Source of the DNA: Aphrocallistes beatrix
Taxonomy: Eukaryota > Porifera > Hexactinellida > Sceptrulophora > Aphrocallistidae
Length of the DNA stretch: 64,000 bases
Reading direction: 5' to 3'
Assembly (NCBI GenBank): GCA_963281255.1
Contig: OY725501.1
Span: forward strand, 1,899,674 to 1,963,673
The position numbers and the translations under genes were made by a program. Below the pieces are notes generated by a model. That model was not told where the DNA came from and ran no database searches. It worked only from the letters and a program-made list of their open reading frames with translations. This document shows, in pieces, positions 8,578 through 21,041 of this stretch (position 1 is its first letter; every line of letters starts with the position of its first letter).

Positions 8578-10746
8578 TCAATGCATGAATATTCGTATAA
8601 TCTTTGATACATTATTAAGTATTAGATTATCTTTATCTTTATTTTCTACGATATACCCTATACTTTGTGCGTTAAATTCAACGACAGCTCTTAGGACCTT
8701 GTTTGCTCCATTGAAGCGACCTAAAACTTCCTCAAACGAGCGATGAGATGATTCAAGTACTGATTCTGCGAAGTATCCAAGGCCCAGAGGTTGTGAATCT
8801 GGCCGATTAGCATTTACAGTTAGTAAGATTTCCTCTAGATGGTCAAGTAGTATGTGAAGCTTTGTACTTGGTATTAAATTATGTATGATAATTTGCTGAG
8901 CTTTGATAGATGTGTCTGTTGTTGGTTCCAATTTCAAATGCTCAAACTCTGCCTCAATTCCAAATTCAGCTTCCTTTCGATCCGACTTTGTAATACTATC
9001 TTGTGCTATTCTTTGTTGCATATCAACATAAGCCTTTTGAAAGTCTTGTATAGAAGCTTCCCAACCTTCTAACAGTATTTTCCCAAACAATTTGTGTATT
9101 AATTTACTTGCAGACCGTATAATAGGTATGAGGGGACTAAGAGCAGGAAATTCTTGTGTATTAATATGTTCATAGCTGTCAATTAGCTTCTTTGATTTAT
9201 CACCCGTATATGTTCCACCATGATATTGCTGCCTAGGACCGACTAATGGTACTATAAATGACTGTTCAAACCACTTATACTCATCTTTACCAAAAATCTT
9301 TAGTGGGATTCTGTCCAGCAATTTTTCACGAAGGCCTAGAATTCCATGTACAGCAGCTATGGGAAAGGATTGTAGGGAATTTTCGAAATTAGTGAAAATC
9401 CGAGGCCGAAAAATACCAGCACATTAATTGGCACACTGTTGAGCACTTTTAAATTGTTCTTTAAATTTCGTATACATTTCATCAAAATGGGTTCCAGTTC
9501 GCGAAATTCCAGGCTCACCGTTAATTTTATTGTACAAACAATAAGGACAAGGATGACGAGCATTTCCACCATTGATTCCTAGAACCTGACACAAAACCTT
9601 TAAATCACAAGTTAGTACATCATTAGGTTGATCTAAGGTTAGATCAAGGAGCCCTATAATTTGCTCTATATTAAATGGAGTTTCAATACAATCTGCTACT
9701 GCCACTATTAATGCTCCTTTTACACTATCGACAAACTGAAGACGGTGAATTGGGCTAAGGACAACTTTTAACCAACCCTAGCCATGATCAATACCATAAC
9801 GATTTAGTTGACTTGGTTTTCCACGAATTTCTTCAACTCGTTTTAGGAGGTTATCAATATTATTACAATATATGACTTCAGTAGGAGATTTAATGCCATT
9901 GTTGTCTTCAAGTTTAACGATCGCAGATTCAAATAAATCAATTACATTCTCCTTTTTCAGGATTTGGGTATATCGAGTGTTTGGTGTACGCAAGCCTTTG
10001 TGCTTCATAAATTGGCATATTCTGTGCAATTGATCATTTGTCAAGTTAAGTTCTCGTTGAAGTTGTATAATTTCATCTCGAGTGACAATATTATTTACAA
10101 TAGCTTCATTCTGCTTGAGAATTTGGACCTTCATCGGCATATTTCCATAACCAAGAAGTGGTATAACATTAGACATCGAAGAAGCTGCTCGTTGATGTAG
10201 TATAGTCGATACAACTGTATCACTAAGCCCTTTTCGATATAATGTACCGACAATATTTTCCACGGAGTTACTCTTTGTGCATATATGAATTTTCTTTATG
10301 GACAAGCATTTTCGACACTTAACTGGTGTTTGCCTATCCCAAGTGTTCTGATTATCTCGCGCAAGTAGATTTGTGTCAGTGATTGGATTTCCAGCTTTGC
10401 GTTTAACGCCTTTTTGACCCTTGTATATTTTGCAAACAATGCAATCATCGGAATTGTGCTGCCTCGTTATCAACATTGGAGATGTCTCAAGGAGAACACC
10501 ACTAGGCTTTGACTTCATAGTGCCAATTTCGAGTTTGTGAAGAGCAGATACACATGATTTGCACAACACACATGGAAAGAAAAGGATAACCTCTGGAGAA
10601 TATGCTATCTCATTTTCTATATCGATATCGTACCATGACTTTATTTTTGATATATGCGATATAATATCAACTGATTGGAGTTTCAAAATTTTCGAAGAAC
10701 ATAGTCGACAAATATTCTTCACTGCTTCTAAATGATATGATGACAT
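8578..10746 (-). pseudogene. Chapaev-like transposase with RAG1-N-like zinc region (two stop codons)
   Basis: One frame of 722 codons broken only by TAG at 9778-9780 and TAA at 9424-9426. The first 150 codons hold ICRLC, FFPCVLCKSC, DCIVC followed by GVKRKAG, and VKCRKC, a spacing like the N-terminal zinc-binding region of RAG1. The core shows YGIDHG (D320, just before the TAG), LTCDLKV (D381) followed by HPCPYC (C400, C403), an HILLDH zinc-ligand candidate near 631-636, and GYFAESVLESSH (E661/E665), consistent with a DDE nuclease with a zinc insertion. The TAG probably replaces a Lys codon. Activity would be nuclear cut-and-paste. The family call rests on TIR, TSD and motifs together. Confidence 0.78.
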
Positions 10747-11116
10747 TGTGATACAAAGTGGATTAATATGTGTGTATTTTAGTGAAATAAACTAATTTAT
10801 TTGAGTTTTATTTCAGAAAGTACAAAAGATCAAATGGGTGGGTGAAGAAATTCACACACTAATAAATATTCTACAGAGCGTAAATATTTAATAGAATTTT
10901 ATAAGAATTCTGAAACATACGATAAATACAGATAATTTGACCATGATTAAGGAATACATACTTGTGCGTACCCTAGAAAAATCCAGAACAATAATCTTTT
11001 GAAATTAGAAAAAAGATTAAATATAATTCGATCATTTTCTGCTGACTGAACTTTATTCCGATATGGCTAGTTATTCAACAAATTTCAATGAAAGAAAACA
11101 TAAATAGACAAATATC

Positions 11117-11754
11117 ATGCTTTTAAGACTTGTTACTTTCGAATTAAAAATGGATAAAGAAACGAAGCAACGAACAAATAATTTTTAAAAAAATAGTAAA
11201 TGCAACAATAACTGGATATACACCAAAAAGTATATATGTATAATGGAAGTTAAACAAATTCTAAAAAAGGGGAGGAGAACTATCATGTCCGACACCATGC
11301 GAATAGTTACTATTACTTGAAGTAAACATATTAGAAGGTTTTAAATTAATCTATAACTATTAATCATGATTGGTCTATACGATATAATAAATTGATTGCG
11401 TTTAAATATGCTAGGGAAAGGCTTTGTGGAGTATTGTGGAAAATCGAAAAGTCAAGTCCCTAATTCAGAAACCCTTTGTACTTTGACAAATCTACCATGA
11501 TATTAAACATCATTTATGTCGCACAGTAGATCAAACAATGGCATTATTTCGGTTGAAAAATTGTTTTAGAAAAAGCTTAAAGTATAATTTTTAGAGGATT
11601 CTGAGCCCAGACGGAGGGTGGCATAACTAGACCAAATGATTTAAACGATCGATGAAATTTTTTTTCTGCAAACACCTACATATATACTATCTAAAAATTA
11701 ACATAATTCATTGGTGTCTCTCCAAAGGATTGAAACTTCATTTTTCAGGTAGTG
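11117..11754. repeat. right long TIR of Chapaev-like transposon
   Basis: Inverted copy of the left arm. The 10747-11116 interval between the transposase start and this arm is non-coding and may hold the promoter. Confidence 0.88.
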
Positions 11755-11770
11755 TATCAGAATGAGTTAA

Positions 11771-14237
11771 GGATACCGCCCTCAAAAGACCTTGCCTGGC
11801 GTATAAAAAAAACGGCATAGTTTTTTATTGCTAATTTCATTGTATTACTGAGCGGTCTGCCATCTGATAGCACTAGTTGGACGGTATTTATTTTGATTTT
11901 TATGAGTTAACCCCCTGAAGTTTAGCGTTACTAAGAATTGAAAAATTATTGGAGGTTTTTGACGCATTTACCAATTAGTAGTTTTTAACTTATCTGATAA
12001 TTTTTTGATGATATGGACCTTAACATTGTTTTGGCACCTTTGGAGATTATATAACACTAAGATTTAGAAGAATGGCCAAATAAAATCGAAACAAAATAGC
12101 TCTATAAGGGAGTTCATTTATATAATGCTCGGGAAATCGCCTGTTTGATATCACAAGCGCGCTTCGCGCTTGCTTGCGCTGCGCGGCTGGCGGACACTTT
12201 GTGTCCGCCGGAGGCTCCCTTCTGTCGCCTGGAGTCACATTGGTTAATTATAAGGGAGATAACATCTCTAAATATGTCTGTTCTACTGTGCTAATCGATA
12301 TCACTCGAAAAATCACCAAATTTGTCAATTATAAAATTTTTGATGCGTAATGATGACGTCATAACAAAGTGATGAGTCATCATTTTTTGTCGTCGCATCA
12401 TATGTGAGGTATGTTAGTATACAGATTCTATTAAAATTTCAGCCTTCTATCTCCTATAATGGCTGAGTTATGCCCGAATAACTGTGTTGCTTAACTTTTA
12501 AAAATGTGACAATGACGTCATAATTCGATGATGAGTCGACATTTTGCTCTGAACTCAGAACTTACTGGAGCCATAGCCTAAAGACTCCCACATGCCAAAA
12601 ATCAGCCTTCTGCGCCAGGCAGTTTCTTCAATCAATTCGTTACAGATATATATATACATTATATACAATCATCGAGTTTTAATAGTAAGGATATATTTAG
12701 CAATCACTGGATCAGAAATAAAATTCTGATCGTTTAAAAAAAAATTTGTTCGGATCCGACAATTTGTTCTTGAGATATCGCTTATTATAGGTAAAGTTCG
12801 AGCATAATATCTATCCATGGTCCCGAAAGAGGCCAATGTCATATCTTAAAAACTATTGAAGATATATAATATATTATATTCTTAAATAAAATGATATATG
12901 CGAAAGTATATAGGTTCCTCAAACATTCCTTTGTCAAAAAATAAATATTTCGCGACTTATCATTGATTTAATTGTAATACAAATTCTATGAAGAACTTTG
13001 AATATATTAGAAAATGGCGAATCTAATCATTAAATATCTATCCAAATGTGGCTATTATGCTAGATAATAAATACAATTGTCGTTAATAATGTGTACAGAA
13101 AACTAGGAGAACTTTTAATAATTATTTTGAAATTTCTGGCCTTAAACCCCCCAGATTTGGTCAAAAACCCCCATTTAGGGTCCAAAAAGAGATATCTCTC
13201 TATCTCTGTAAATATAAGCACAAATTCTTAGTTCTCAATTCCTAATATACTTTTTATGAGGGCACATATATGATTCATTGATAATCATTGGGGTACATCC
13301 CATGGAATGTAAGGTTTAGATTTTGTCATATGATGACGTAGCATTTTCCGAAAATCCTGACTTGGAAACTAAAAGTCGTAGACTTTCGGTCTAACTTCCT
13401 AATATACTTTTTAGAAGCTCTTTATTCATTCTAAACTGATAGATTATACTTCGTAGTGCCAGGAATATGAATTATTATTCACAATTATCTCAAAATATTC
13501 GGGGTTAGGGGCCTCAAGGAAATTTGTGGATTTTCAGGGTACTCTTGCTATTTTATGTAAATATTTGGTTAAAATATACCTAAATCAGCAGTATAAATGC
13601 GAATAAATGCCTGTGAATGCTATTGTTCATTTTTAATAACTCATTTTACATTCTTCTTAACATCTAAACTTGAAATCTCTATATCTCGGGACTATAAAAT
13701 TTCAAAATTGACCGTCTTTACAGAATTTTAAGTCAAAATTGGTTTGAGATACAGTTTTGAAAATTTCAAGAGTTGTTCCATATCATTAGGCGATGAACGT
13801 AGGACCACTTTATTTTCGATATCTTATAACTTGGTGATTTTATTCCTGAATCCCAAAAACAGACATTTTCCGCCCTTTTTTTTCGGACACCGATAAAATT
13901 TACAATTTTTGTCATTTTAACTTTCTTTCGGTCCTCCTATGAAGTGGCAAATATGATAGACTATCTATGATTCGATTTTGGAAGCATTTGATTCCTTGGT
14001 ATGTCCTAAACAATTCCTTGAGTGACCGGATTTCTACCATTAAGATGTGCTAGCGAAAAACGAAAAAATTAGACTTTGAGAAACTGTATCTCAAAAACTA
14101 GAAATGAGAATCAAAAACGGTTTGGAATGTGCAAGTATTTCTTGACGGAGATACCTGCCCACGCTTAACATCTCTTATAGCTCTACTTTCATCGTATGCT
14201 GTAAGCCAAATCATATGTTTTTTCGAGGGCGGTATCC
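11771..14237. mobile_element. L2: TTAA-flanked non-autonomous element
   Basis: Ends read GGATACCGCCCTC inward on both sides, flanked by TTAA at 11767-11770 and 14238-14241. A TTAA target with short TIRs is typical of piggyBac or Kolobok elements; which one is undecided. No coding capacity is seen. Net length without the nested Helitron-like copy is about 1.93 kb. Related pieces lie at 37417-39180, 42965-44066 and 48980-50388. Confidence 0.8.
12154..12691 (-). mobile_element. Helitron-like element, full length
   Basis: 538 bp. On the minus strand it starts TCCTTACTATTAAAACTC and ends GCGCGCTTG. The L2 copy near 38795-38830 shows the same site without the insert, supporting precise A/T insertion with no duplication. 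It contains TGACGTCA at 12354 and 12513 and TGAGTCA at 12373. Confidence 0.9.
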
Positions 14238-14241
14238 TTAA

Positions 14242-15640
14242 GACTTTCACAGTGTGTAATTATAGTTTAACTCATTCTAAAACTATTGAATACGCCTTAT
14301 TTAATTGATTGACTTGAAATATAATATTCACTCAATTGTATGATTTGCTGAAAGTGTCCGAACTGTTAAGTTCCTTGCATTAGTAGTTTGTAAACTTGTG
14401 GTGTGGTGTTGTGTCGTGTTAGTAGTCCTAATTTCATTTAAAGTTTAACCAATTAACTTGAATTTTAAACACTTTACAGCCCCGCGCAAATGGAAATATT
14501 TCAGTATATAAATGGCCACCAAGAATATTACATACAATGTATGCTATTTATTTATTAAGGACAAAAGCTTTTCTCTATACCAAAAATGAATAATCGAGAT
14601 GTTTGGGATTACTTCACAACTAAGGAATGCGTACGTGATGCTGCTAAGGCATTTATGAAATAATTTCAAATAGAAGAGAATTAATATGAACCTATTCGGC
14701 AGAAATTAAATATTCTCAAATCGACCAGGGATTGTTCGAAAAAGCTAAAGAAATTGGAAGAATGGGAAAACAAAACATTATATATTTAATTCCATCAGCG
14801 CAACCTGCATAGAAGCGAATTCTAGCGGAAAAGATAATCGCTGAGTCTGTTATACGTATGGAAACAATACATCCATGGTCCCAACTAACCTTAAAAGCAT
14901 TACGAAAGTTTTAGAATTGATCGCTCAAATGATGGCAGAACAACTTCAACCAGAAATGTCACTAGACAATGATTTTTAAACAAGATTTTTAATTCCAAGC
15001 ATCTACAATTGTTTCAGTCTTCTTAGCCAGAGCGACCCACTCCTCTCAAAATACCGAAGAGCTTTAGTATGCAAGCCATTGTGATCAAATAGGATATATT
15101 AGGAATATGTAATGTAAAGGTGACCAAATGCCACCTTTATAACCAGAAAATACGTTGATTCTGCCCCAATTCTTGATATTTAACTTAGTATAAAGCGTTA
15201 GTAAGCACTTATGGGTCGTAATTTAGTTATTTAGGTTGTGTATATGCTAATAGAAGCTGACTTTGATCATATATATATATGTGTTAGTCAAATAATAAAA
15301 TATTTAACAGAAAAGAAAATTAAATAATGGGTGTGGCCAGACAAGTATTTTGAGTTCATTAATCGATTACTAGGTAAATAATACATTTTATAGGTCTATC
15401 TGCTCAGGAAACACCAACTCCAAATGAAGGGCCCAAATAAACCACTGTGGTGTAGTATGTTGACATGTGTCAGATGATTTTACCTGTTTTGAGTATGTAT
15501 TGTAATAGTTAGAATCTAACCACAACAACCTAAGTTGCAAAATACCTGTTTCACTATACTAGAATCAACTACATGCAAGTTTTTATTTAAAAATTCTCAT
15601 GATGCTATTAAAGTGTAAAGCAAAAAAGATTGAATAAAAC
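14242..15640. other. non-coding stretch with a possible decayed gene fragment
   Basis: From 14586 a 25-codon frame (MNNRDVWDYFTTKECVRD...) ends in a stop, and related open pieces follow to about 14770 in shifting frames. This looks like a decayed coding fragment of unknown family. The rest shows nothing recognisable. Confidence 0.3.
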
Positions 15641-15660
15641 AGAGTCACATATTCGCAAAC

Positions 15661-15800
15661 AAACTCAATATCGTGCTTGATATCTCTAACCATGGCATTA
15701 ATCCCAGGATGCGCAACATCATCATTAAATTTCGTGAAAATAGATACTAAATCGTCAGACTGAAAAACTTGAAGAACTTTCTCTTCACCAGAGAATACAA
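15661..15800 (-). pseudogene. possible integrase-like fragment
   Basis: On the minus strand a ~50-codon piece includes FNDDVAHPGINAMVRDIKHD, reminiscent of the HPG motif in the H2C2 zinc-binding part of integrases. The match is short and there is no flanking polyprotein, so this is tentative. Confidence 0.25.
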
Positions 15801-16257
15801 CTTTCTACATCAGAAATACAATATTGTCTGGTAAAATAAGTATATTAATTGATACTAAATTGATTCCATGATTCTTAGTTGTAGTATACATTCCTTTCGA
15901 ATGGCCTACACTATCAACCTGTTGATCGACATATTATTCCTAATATTTCCGACCAAGTGGTATTTTAAGAACATTATTCCTGCAATATACCTGGCACAAC
16001 TTGTTGTTTTATCCGAGGAAAAAGGGTTCAATCTTCATCTTGAAGTTTCTCTTCGCTTTCGAAGGTACTTTAGCTGACTTGACAGATTAAGGATATTTCG
16101 AATTTCTCAGATATTCAACGCTAGTTTTATACTCGTTACAATCCATTTACTCAAACTGCAAAATCAACAACAGAGTATTATGTATGTAGAAAATATAATT
16201 GCATTACTCTGAAAAGAAGTAGATGCAATTACTGGATGATAACAGTAATACATACGT

Positions 16258-16375
16258 ATTTAGAGATGTTATCTACCTTATAATTAATCAATTTGAGCCA
16301 AGGCGCCCAAAGGGCGCCTCCGGCGGACACAAAGTGTCCGCCAGCCGCGGAGTGCAAACAAGCGAAGCAAGCCGC
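16258..16375 (+). mobile_element. Helitron-like 3' fragment
   Basis: Carries the TTTAGAGATGTTATC body, the GGCGCC box and the GGCGGACAC hairpin, but the terminal GCGCGCTTG is missing. Confidence 0.8.
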
Positions 16376-16380
16376 AATGG

Positions 16381-18420
16381 GAGGATACTACGTCTGGTCT
16401 CAAGTTAGATCAGAACGCACTGCAAATCTGACGCATGTGATGAGATTAGCTCTGCACCGTCAGAATCAGCAGCCAATTTTGTTCCCAGAGCAAGCTGAGT
16501 TAATGATGTGTTGAGCCGATAAAGGCAAACCACTTTGACTGGATGGTTTGTTGCAAAGTAGGAATTCTTTTGTGCAAGGGAGGTTATATGTACTAATCTC
16601 CCCGATTAGTTTGTATCGAATAAATCGAAGCGTGAATGAAAGAGTGAAGGGGCATGGCACCATGATAGGTCGAATGTATGCAGTTTATCCAGGTAAAGGG
16701 GAGCGTTTGTCTAAGAATGCTCTTCAACCATGTCACAGGATGAACGAGTTTTCAGGACATCCGTACACTCGCTGATGGTATTGTCTGTGAAAGCTTTAAG
16801 AAGGCAGTGCGCAGACTTGGATTGTTGGAAGATGACAAAGAGTTAGATCAGTGTTTGGCAGAAGCGGCTGTTTCTCTGATGCATCTTCAGATGCGCTAGC
16901 TCTTTGTCACGATCATATTTAGTGTCCCAACTGAACCCTTAGCCCTTTGAGAACACCATCAAGCCTTTTTATCTGAGGACTTTCTGTGTCGTGCTAAGCG
17001 GGTAGTTCTTGATGCCCAATTAGATGAGCACACATTAAACTGTGTATTGTTGGATATTGAGTATTGATTACAGAAACATGGAAAGTCTTTAGAAGATTAC
17101 TCAGGTATGCCTGTCCCTAAGCATATGCATAATCTATACGAAGAACCCAGAATCATACAGAATGAACTTGACTATTCTGTATTAGTGATCTGTTGGAAAT
17201 TGTGCGTGTGAATGACCTGGCGGTACAGGTAAAACTTTCGTTTACAATATGGTGTTAGCTAAGGTCCGTTCTAGGACAGATATTGCCCTCGCAAAGGCTT
17301 CTTCGAGGATTGCGGCACTCCTCCTGAATGGTGGTAGAACTGTACATTCGAGAATGAAAGTTCCTCTCTCGGCCAATATACATTTTGTGTGCAGCATACT
17401 AAGAAGAGTGTATTGGTCTGGGATAAGGCTCCAATGTCTCATAAGCATGTTGCTGAATGCATGGATCGAACTCTGAGAGATCTGTACTCTTGGGATCTAC
17501 CATTTGGCGACAAAATTATGGTATTTGGAGGTGAATTCCGTCAGATTCTGCTGGTAATTAGACGAAGAACCTGAGGTGATGTTGTTTCTGAATGTCTCAA
17601 CAGATCATCTCTCTGGCGTCATGATAAGGATTTAAATTTGACTATTAAAATGCGCATACGGAAATTATCTTCTCAGGATTCACTCGAAGTGAGAGAGTTC
17701 TCCAACTTCTTATTGAGAGTTAGAGAGGGCACTGAACATGAAGATGAGGATCACATGATTCACATCGACGACAAGTTTGCTGTCTCGGGAAATGATATTT
17801 CTGATTAGGCTTCTTCTGTCTATGGCGACATTGTGAATAATTACCTTGATCAGGATTTCATGAGTCACCACATCTTAATGTTTTCAAAGAATGAGACAGT
17901 ATATGCCATAAACGATTAATTTATGCGATAGATGCCTGAAGATGATCAAAATTATTTAAGTTCAGATTCAGTTGATGATACGCAGGCTGCCATATACTCC
18001 TTAGAGTTTGCATCTATCATTCTCTGGCGGGATCTTGATTCTACTTAGGGTCTGTGTAATGGCACTCACTTGACTGTAAGATCATTTACTAAACGTGATA
18101 TACGTGGATATTGCCACAGGTATCCATGTGGGGACTCATGTATTTATTCCTCGCATTCCACTACTTACTCCCTCAGATTCTGGACTTCCTTTTATTTTAA
18201 ATCGAAGAGAGTTCCCAGTCTTGCCTGCATTCTGCATCACAATAAATAAGGGTCAAGCTCAGACAGAGTTTAGAGAATGTTGATATTTTCCTCCCTTCCC
18301 CTGAGCCATATTCAGCCATGGTCAACTCTATGTGACTCTTAGTCGCGTTCAGAATCCTAGAGGTTTGAAGAACATGGTTTGTGGAGGACAACAGTCTAAT
18401 GGAGGAGGAGCATTGGTTAA
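16381..18420 (+). pseudogene. fossil Helitron replication-helicase (PIF1-type) gene
   Basis: Translating across frames gives a Helitron helicase track in order: VMRLALHRQNQQP (16439-16480), GRMYAVYPGKGERL (16670-16710), a region matching DGIVCESFKKAVRRLGLLEDD (about 16772-16840), PLALWEHHQAFLSEDF (16936-16985), a Walker A-like GGTGKTF at 17220-17240, VFGGEFRQIL at 17521-17550, and the C-terminal helicase motif CITINKGQAQTEF near 18233-18270. Many stops and frameshifts make it inactive. Rolling-circle Rep motifs are not seen, so the 5' part is lost. It follows a Helitron-like 3' fragment, but no shared termini link it to the short family. Confidence 0.85.
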
Positions 18421-18728
18421 GAATGTTATATAATCTGGTTAAATCATTTGTGTTGGAGAATGGAGCGATTTGACTGAATAGAGAAGATATAATGTCGTGT
18501 GGCACTATTTGCACTACTATCAGTCACATAAAGCAAGACTGCGAATAAATTTGGTTCTCAAATGCATTTGTGTCCAGTGGATAGTGGTAACTGTATCGGA
18601 ATCTATCTCATGTAATTCAGTATGCTCAGTGCGCTGTTTTGATAACAAGCGCTCTAACATAAAATAATATCAATGACGCAGCTCAGAAAGCGACAGATTG
18701 TAGATACTCTCCTTACTTCAACAATATA
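18421..18728. other. unassigned stretch
   Basis: No gene seen between the fossil helicase and the Tc1-like left end. Confidence 0.4.
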
Positions 18729-18897
18729 CACTAACCGGAAAAAGTATTTGTACACTATATTATTTCCCATACAAATAGTACTAAATTGGATCTTTTCATT
18801 AAGGGAAATAATTCAAACTTTAAGAGCAATTAAGAGTCTGATTTAAGATTCGAAATCTTCACATTCGAATTAGTAATAGTTGAAGATTTCAAATAAA
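18729..18897 (+). mobile_element. Tc1-like element, left part (host of nested stack)
   Basis: Begins CACTAACCGGAAAAAGTATT after TA. It matches 60882-61050 closely. It is interrupted at 18897 by a Helitron-like copy and resumes at 22632. Confidence 0.8.
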
Positions 18898-19683
18898 CAA
18901 GCGCGCTTCGCTTGCTTGCGCTGCGCGGCTGGCGGACACTGTGTCCGCCGGAAGCTCCCTTCGGTCGCCTGGGGTCACATTGGTTAATTATAAGGGAGAT
19001 ACCATCTCTAAATATGTCTGTCCTAATGTGTTAATCGATATCACTCGAAAATCACCAAATTTGTCAATTTTAAAATTTTTGATGCGTAATGATGAAGTCA
19101 TAACAAAGTGATGAGTCATCATTTTTTGATGATAGTTACATCATATGTGAGGTATGTTAGTATACATATTCTATTAATATTTCAGCCATCTATCTCCTAT
19201 AATGGCTGAGTTATGCTCGAATAACTCTGTTGCTTAACTTTTAAAAATGCGACAATGACGTCATAATTCCATGATGAGTCGACATTTTGCTCTGAGCTCA
19301 GAATTTACTGGAGCCATAGCCAAAAGACTCCCACAGGCCAAAAATTAGCTTTCTATGACCGGCAGTTTCTTCAATCAATTCGTTACATATATATATATAT
19401 ATATACAGTATATATATATATATATATACATATATACGGGTCATGCCATGTGAAATCGAACAATTCGACCAACTGTTCCATGTCGAGCATCTCAGAAATT
19501 CTTGTAATTTTGCCTTTAAGTTTAGCATACTAGTGCATGATCATTTGTACAATATCAGCTTTCAATACCTTTTGGTTTTATAATTATAGCCATTTCAAAA
19601 TTTGACGATTTTCATAGTTCGGACACTCTTGTTTTAGAGGCCCCTTAATCAAATGTGACATATATTTTTCAATTCTTGACTTA

Positions 19684-21041
19684 CAGTAAGATGACATAAT
19701 TATTTAGAATCAAAGAATTCTCGAGTTCACTATATTAAATAGTCTCTTTCCTGAAACGAATAGTCATAAGAAAAGTTATTTGTTAGTATTTCAATATTTA
19801 ATAGGGTATCCACTATTATTGACTACCATTCTACATCTTTTTGACATAGAATGCCAATATGGTTCCAAAAATTCCGGACTTATCCCATTCCAAATCTGGT
19901 TCAACTTGAGCTCAAGTGCAGAAACTGTAGTAGGCCTTCGGTGCGGGAGCCTATTGAGTTGATATTTAATCCAAGCGAATAAATTCTCTATTGGATTAAT
20001 ATCCGGGCTTTGACTTGGCCAATCTAACAACTTCCGAGGCATATTTTCTTCCATAAACAATTCACAACTTTGGACGTGTGCTTAGGGTCGTTATCCTCTA
20101 CAAGAAACCAGCTATTTTGATGGAAAACGTCTGCCTGGGATAGTAAATGCCATTGTAGGATTTTGTAGTATAAGACTCCTGTTAAATTCTGACGGAATAT
20201 ACATAAGGGAAAAGTTCCCATTGAAGAAAATGCCGCCCAGATGTGCACCTTTTGGCTATGCTTCGGGACAGGTTGCCAGCGTTTTTTTCCAGCTTTTGTC
20301 CACATCTTCACCCTACCTCCATGCAACCAAAAGGAAGCTTCATCGCAAAAGATAGCATTCCTCCAGTGTTTTTTCTCGTATTTCCTTGCCCAATCCATTC
20401 TTTTAATACGGTTCTTCTCGGATAGCATGAAGGTTTTAACCGGAAAGACCTTCTTGTACTGGAGTCTTGCAAGTGCTCGCTCAACAGTACGTTTACTCAC
20501 GGAAATATTTAAATTTGCATGCATATCTTTGATAGTCTTTGCTCCTTTAGACCTACGAATCTGTTGCGAAAGACTTCCTTTTATTGCCTGGTACTTTACT
20601 GCTGATCTACCGGCACCTACCCCATGTTCAAGAGTGCGGCCTGTCTTAACGCGGTTGAGTGTATTGTAGACCGTTGCCAGACTAACGGATAAAAGTTGAG
20701 ATATAGCCCTAGGAGTGTGCTTACCAACTTCGGATAATACTTGTATTTGTTCGCGCTTAAGTTTCTGGGACATTAGAGAAAGTTTGTAAGCTATTTAATG
20801 AAAATATATTTAATAAAAACATAGAGATTGAAAAAAATGACAAAAACTATGAAACCTCTCAAGATTCCACAGCCGCATCCTGTAAAGTGAAGTGCAAGTT
20901 GCTATCATAAGCATTCTATTTGTTCCACAATACACAGAAATATAAATAAAATTGATTTCGTCTATGACCATAACTTATTGAATTGATAGTACTTGGTTTT
21001 CTAACAAAAACAAAATTCTAAATAATTATTTCGTCCTACTG
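19684..21041 (-). mobile_element. Tc1-like transposon with TIRs
   Basis: 1358 bp. Ends read CAGTAAGATGACATAATTAT and CAGTAGGACGAAATAATTAT inward, with TA at 19682-19683 and 21042-21043. The last parts of its TIRs resemble those of the 26655 element. Confidence 0.85.
19791..20773 (-). pseudogene. Tc1-like transposase with one frameshift
   Basis: Starts MSQKLKREQIQVLSEVGKHT. A paired helix-turn-helix region spans residues 1-110, then the catalytic motifs FCDEASFWL (first Asp), LVEDNDPKHTS (second Asp) and SPDINPIENLFAWIK (Glu). The Glu lies in another frame, reached by a one-base shift near 20055, between VVN and FMEENMPRKLLDWP. Otherwise full length at about 337 codons. It would mobilise its own element; the shift removes the last catalytic residue. 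Confidence 0.88.

Larger units (their letters stand above)
7792..11754 (-). mobile_element. Chapaev-like (CMC) DNA transposon with long TIRs
   Basis: A 3963-bp element bounded by CACTACCTGAAAAATGAAG on both ends, with a 4-bp duplication TATC (7788-7791 and 11755-11758). The CAC ends and 4-bp TSD fit the Chapaev branch of the CACTA-Mirage-Chapaev superfamily as I know it. The inverted arms run to about 8448 on the left and from about 11117 on the right, roughly 650 bp each and largely identical. It encodes one transposase on the minus strand. Confidence 0.8.

Noticed and set aside
9357..9572. 71-codon minus-strand frame
   Set aside because: Alternative frame of the Chapaev-like transposase; the 722-codon frame has the motifs.
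16293..16514. 73-codon frame with PPADTKCPPAA
   Set aside because: This peptide is the translation of the Helitron-like GC-rich hairpin and recurs wherever that module lies; not a gene.
20241..20669. 142-codon plus-strand frame
   Set aside because: Antisense shadow of the Tc1-like transposase at 19791-20773.
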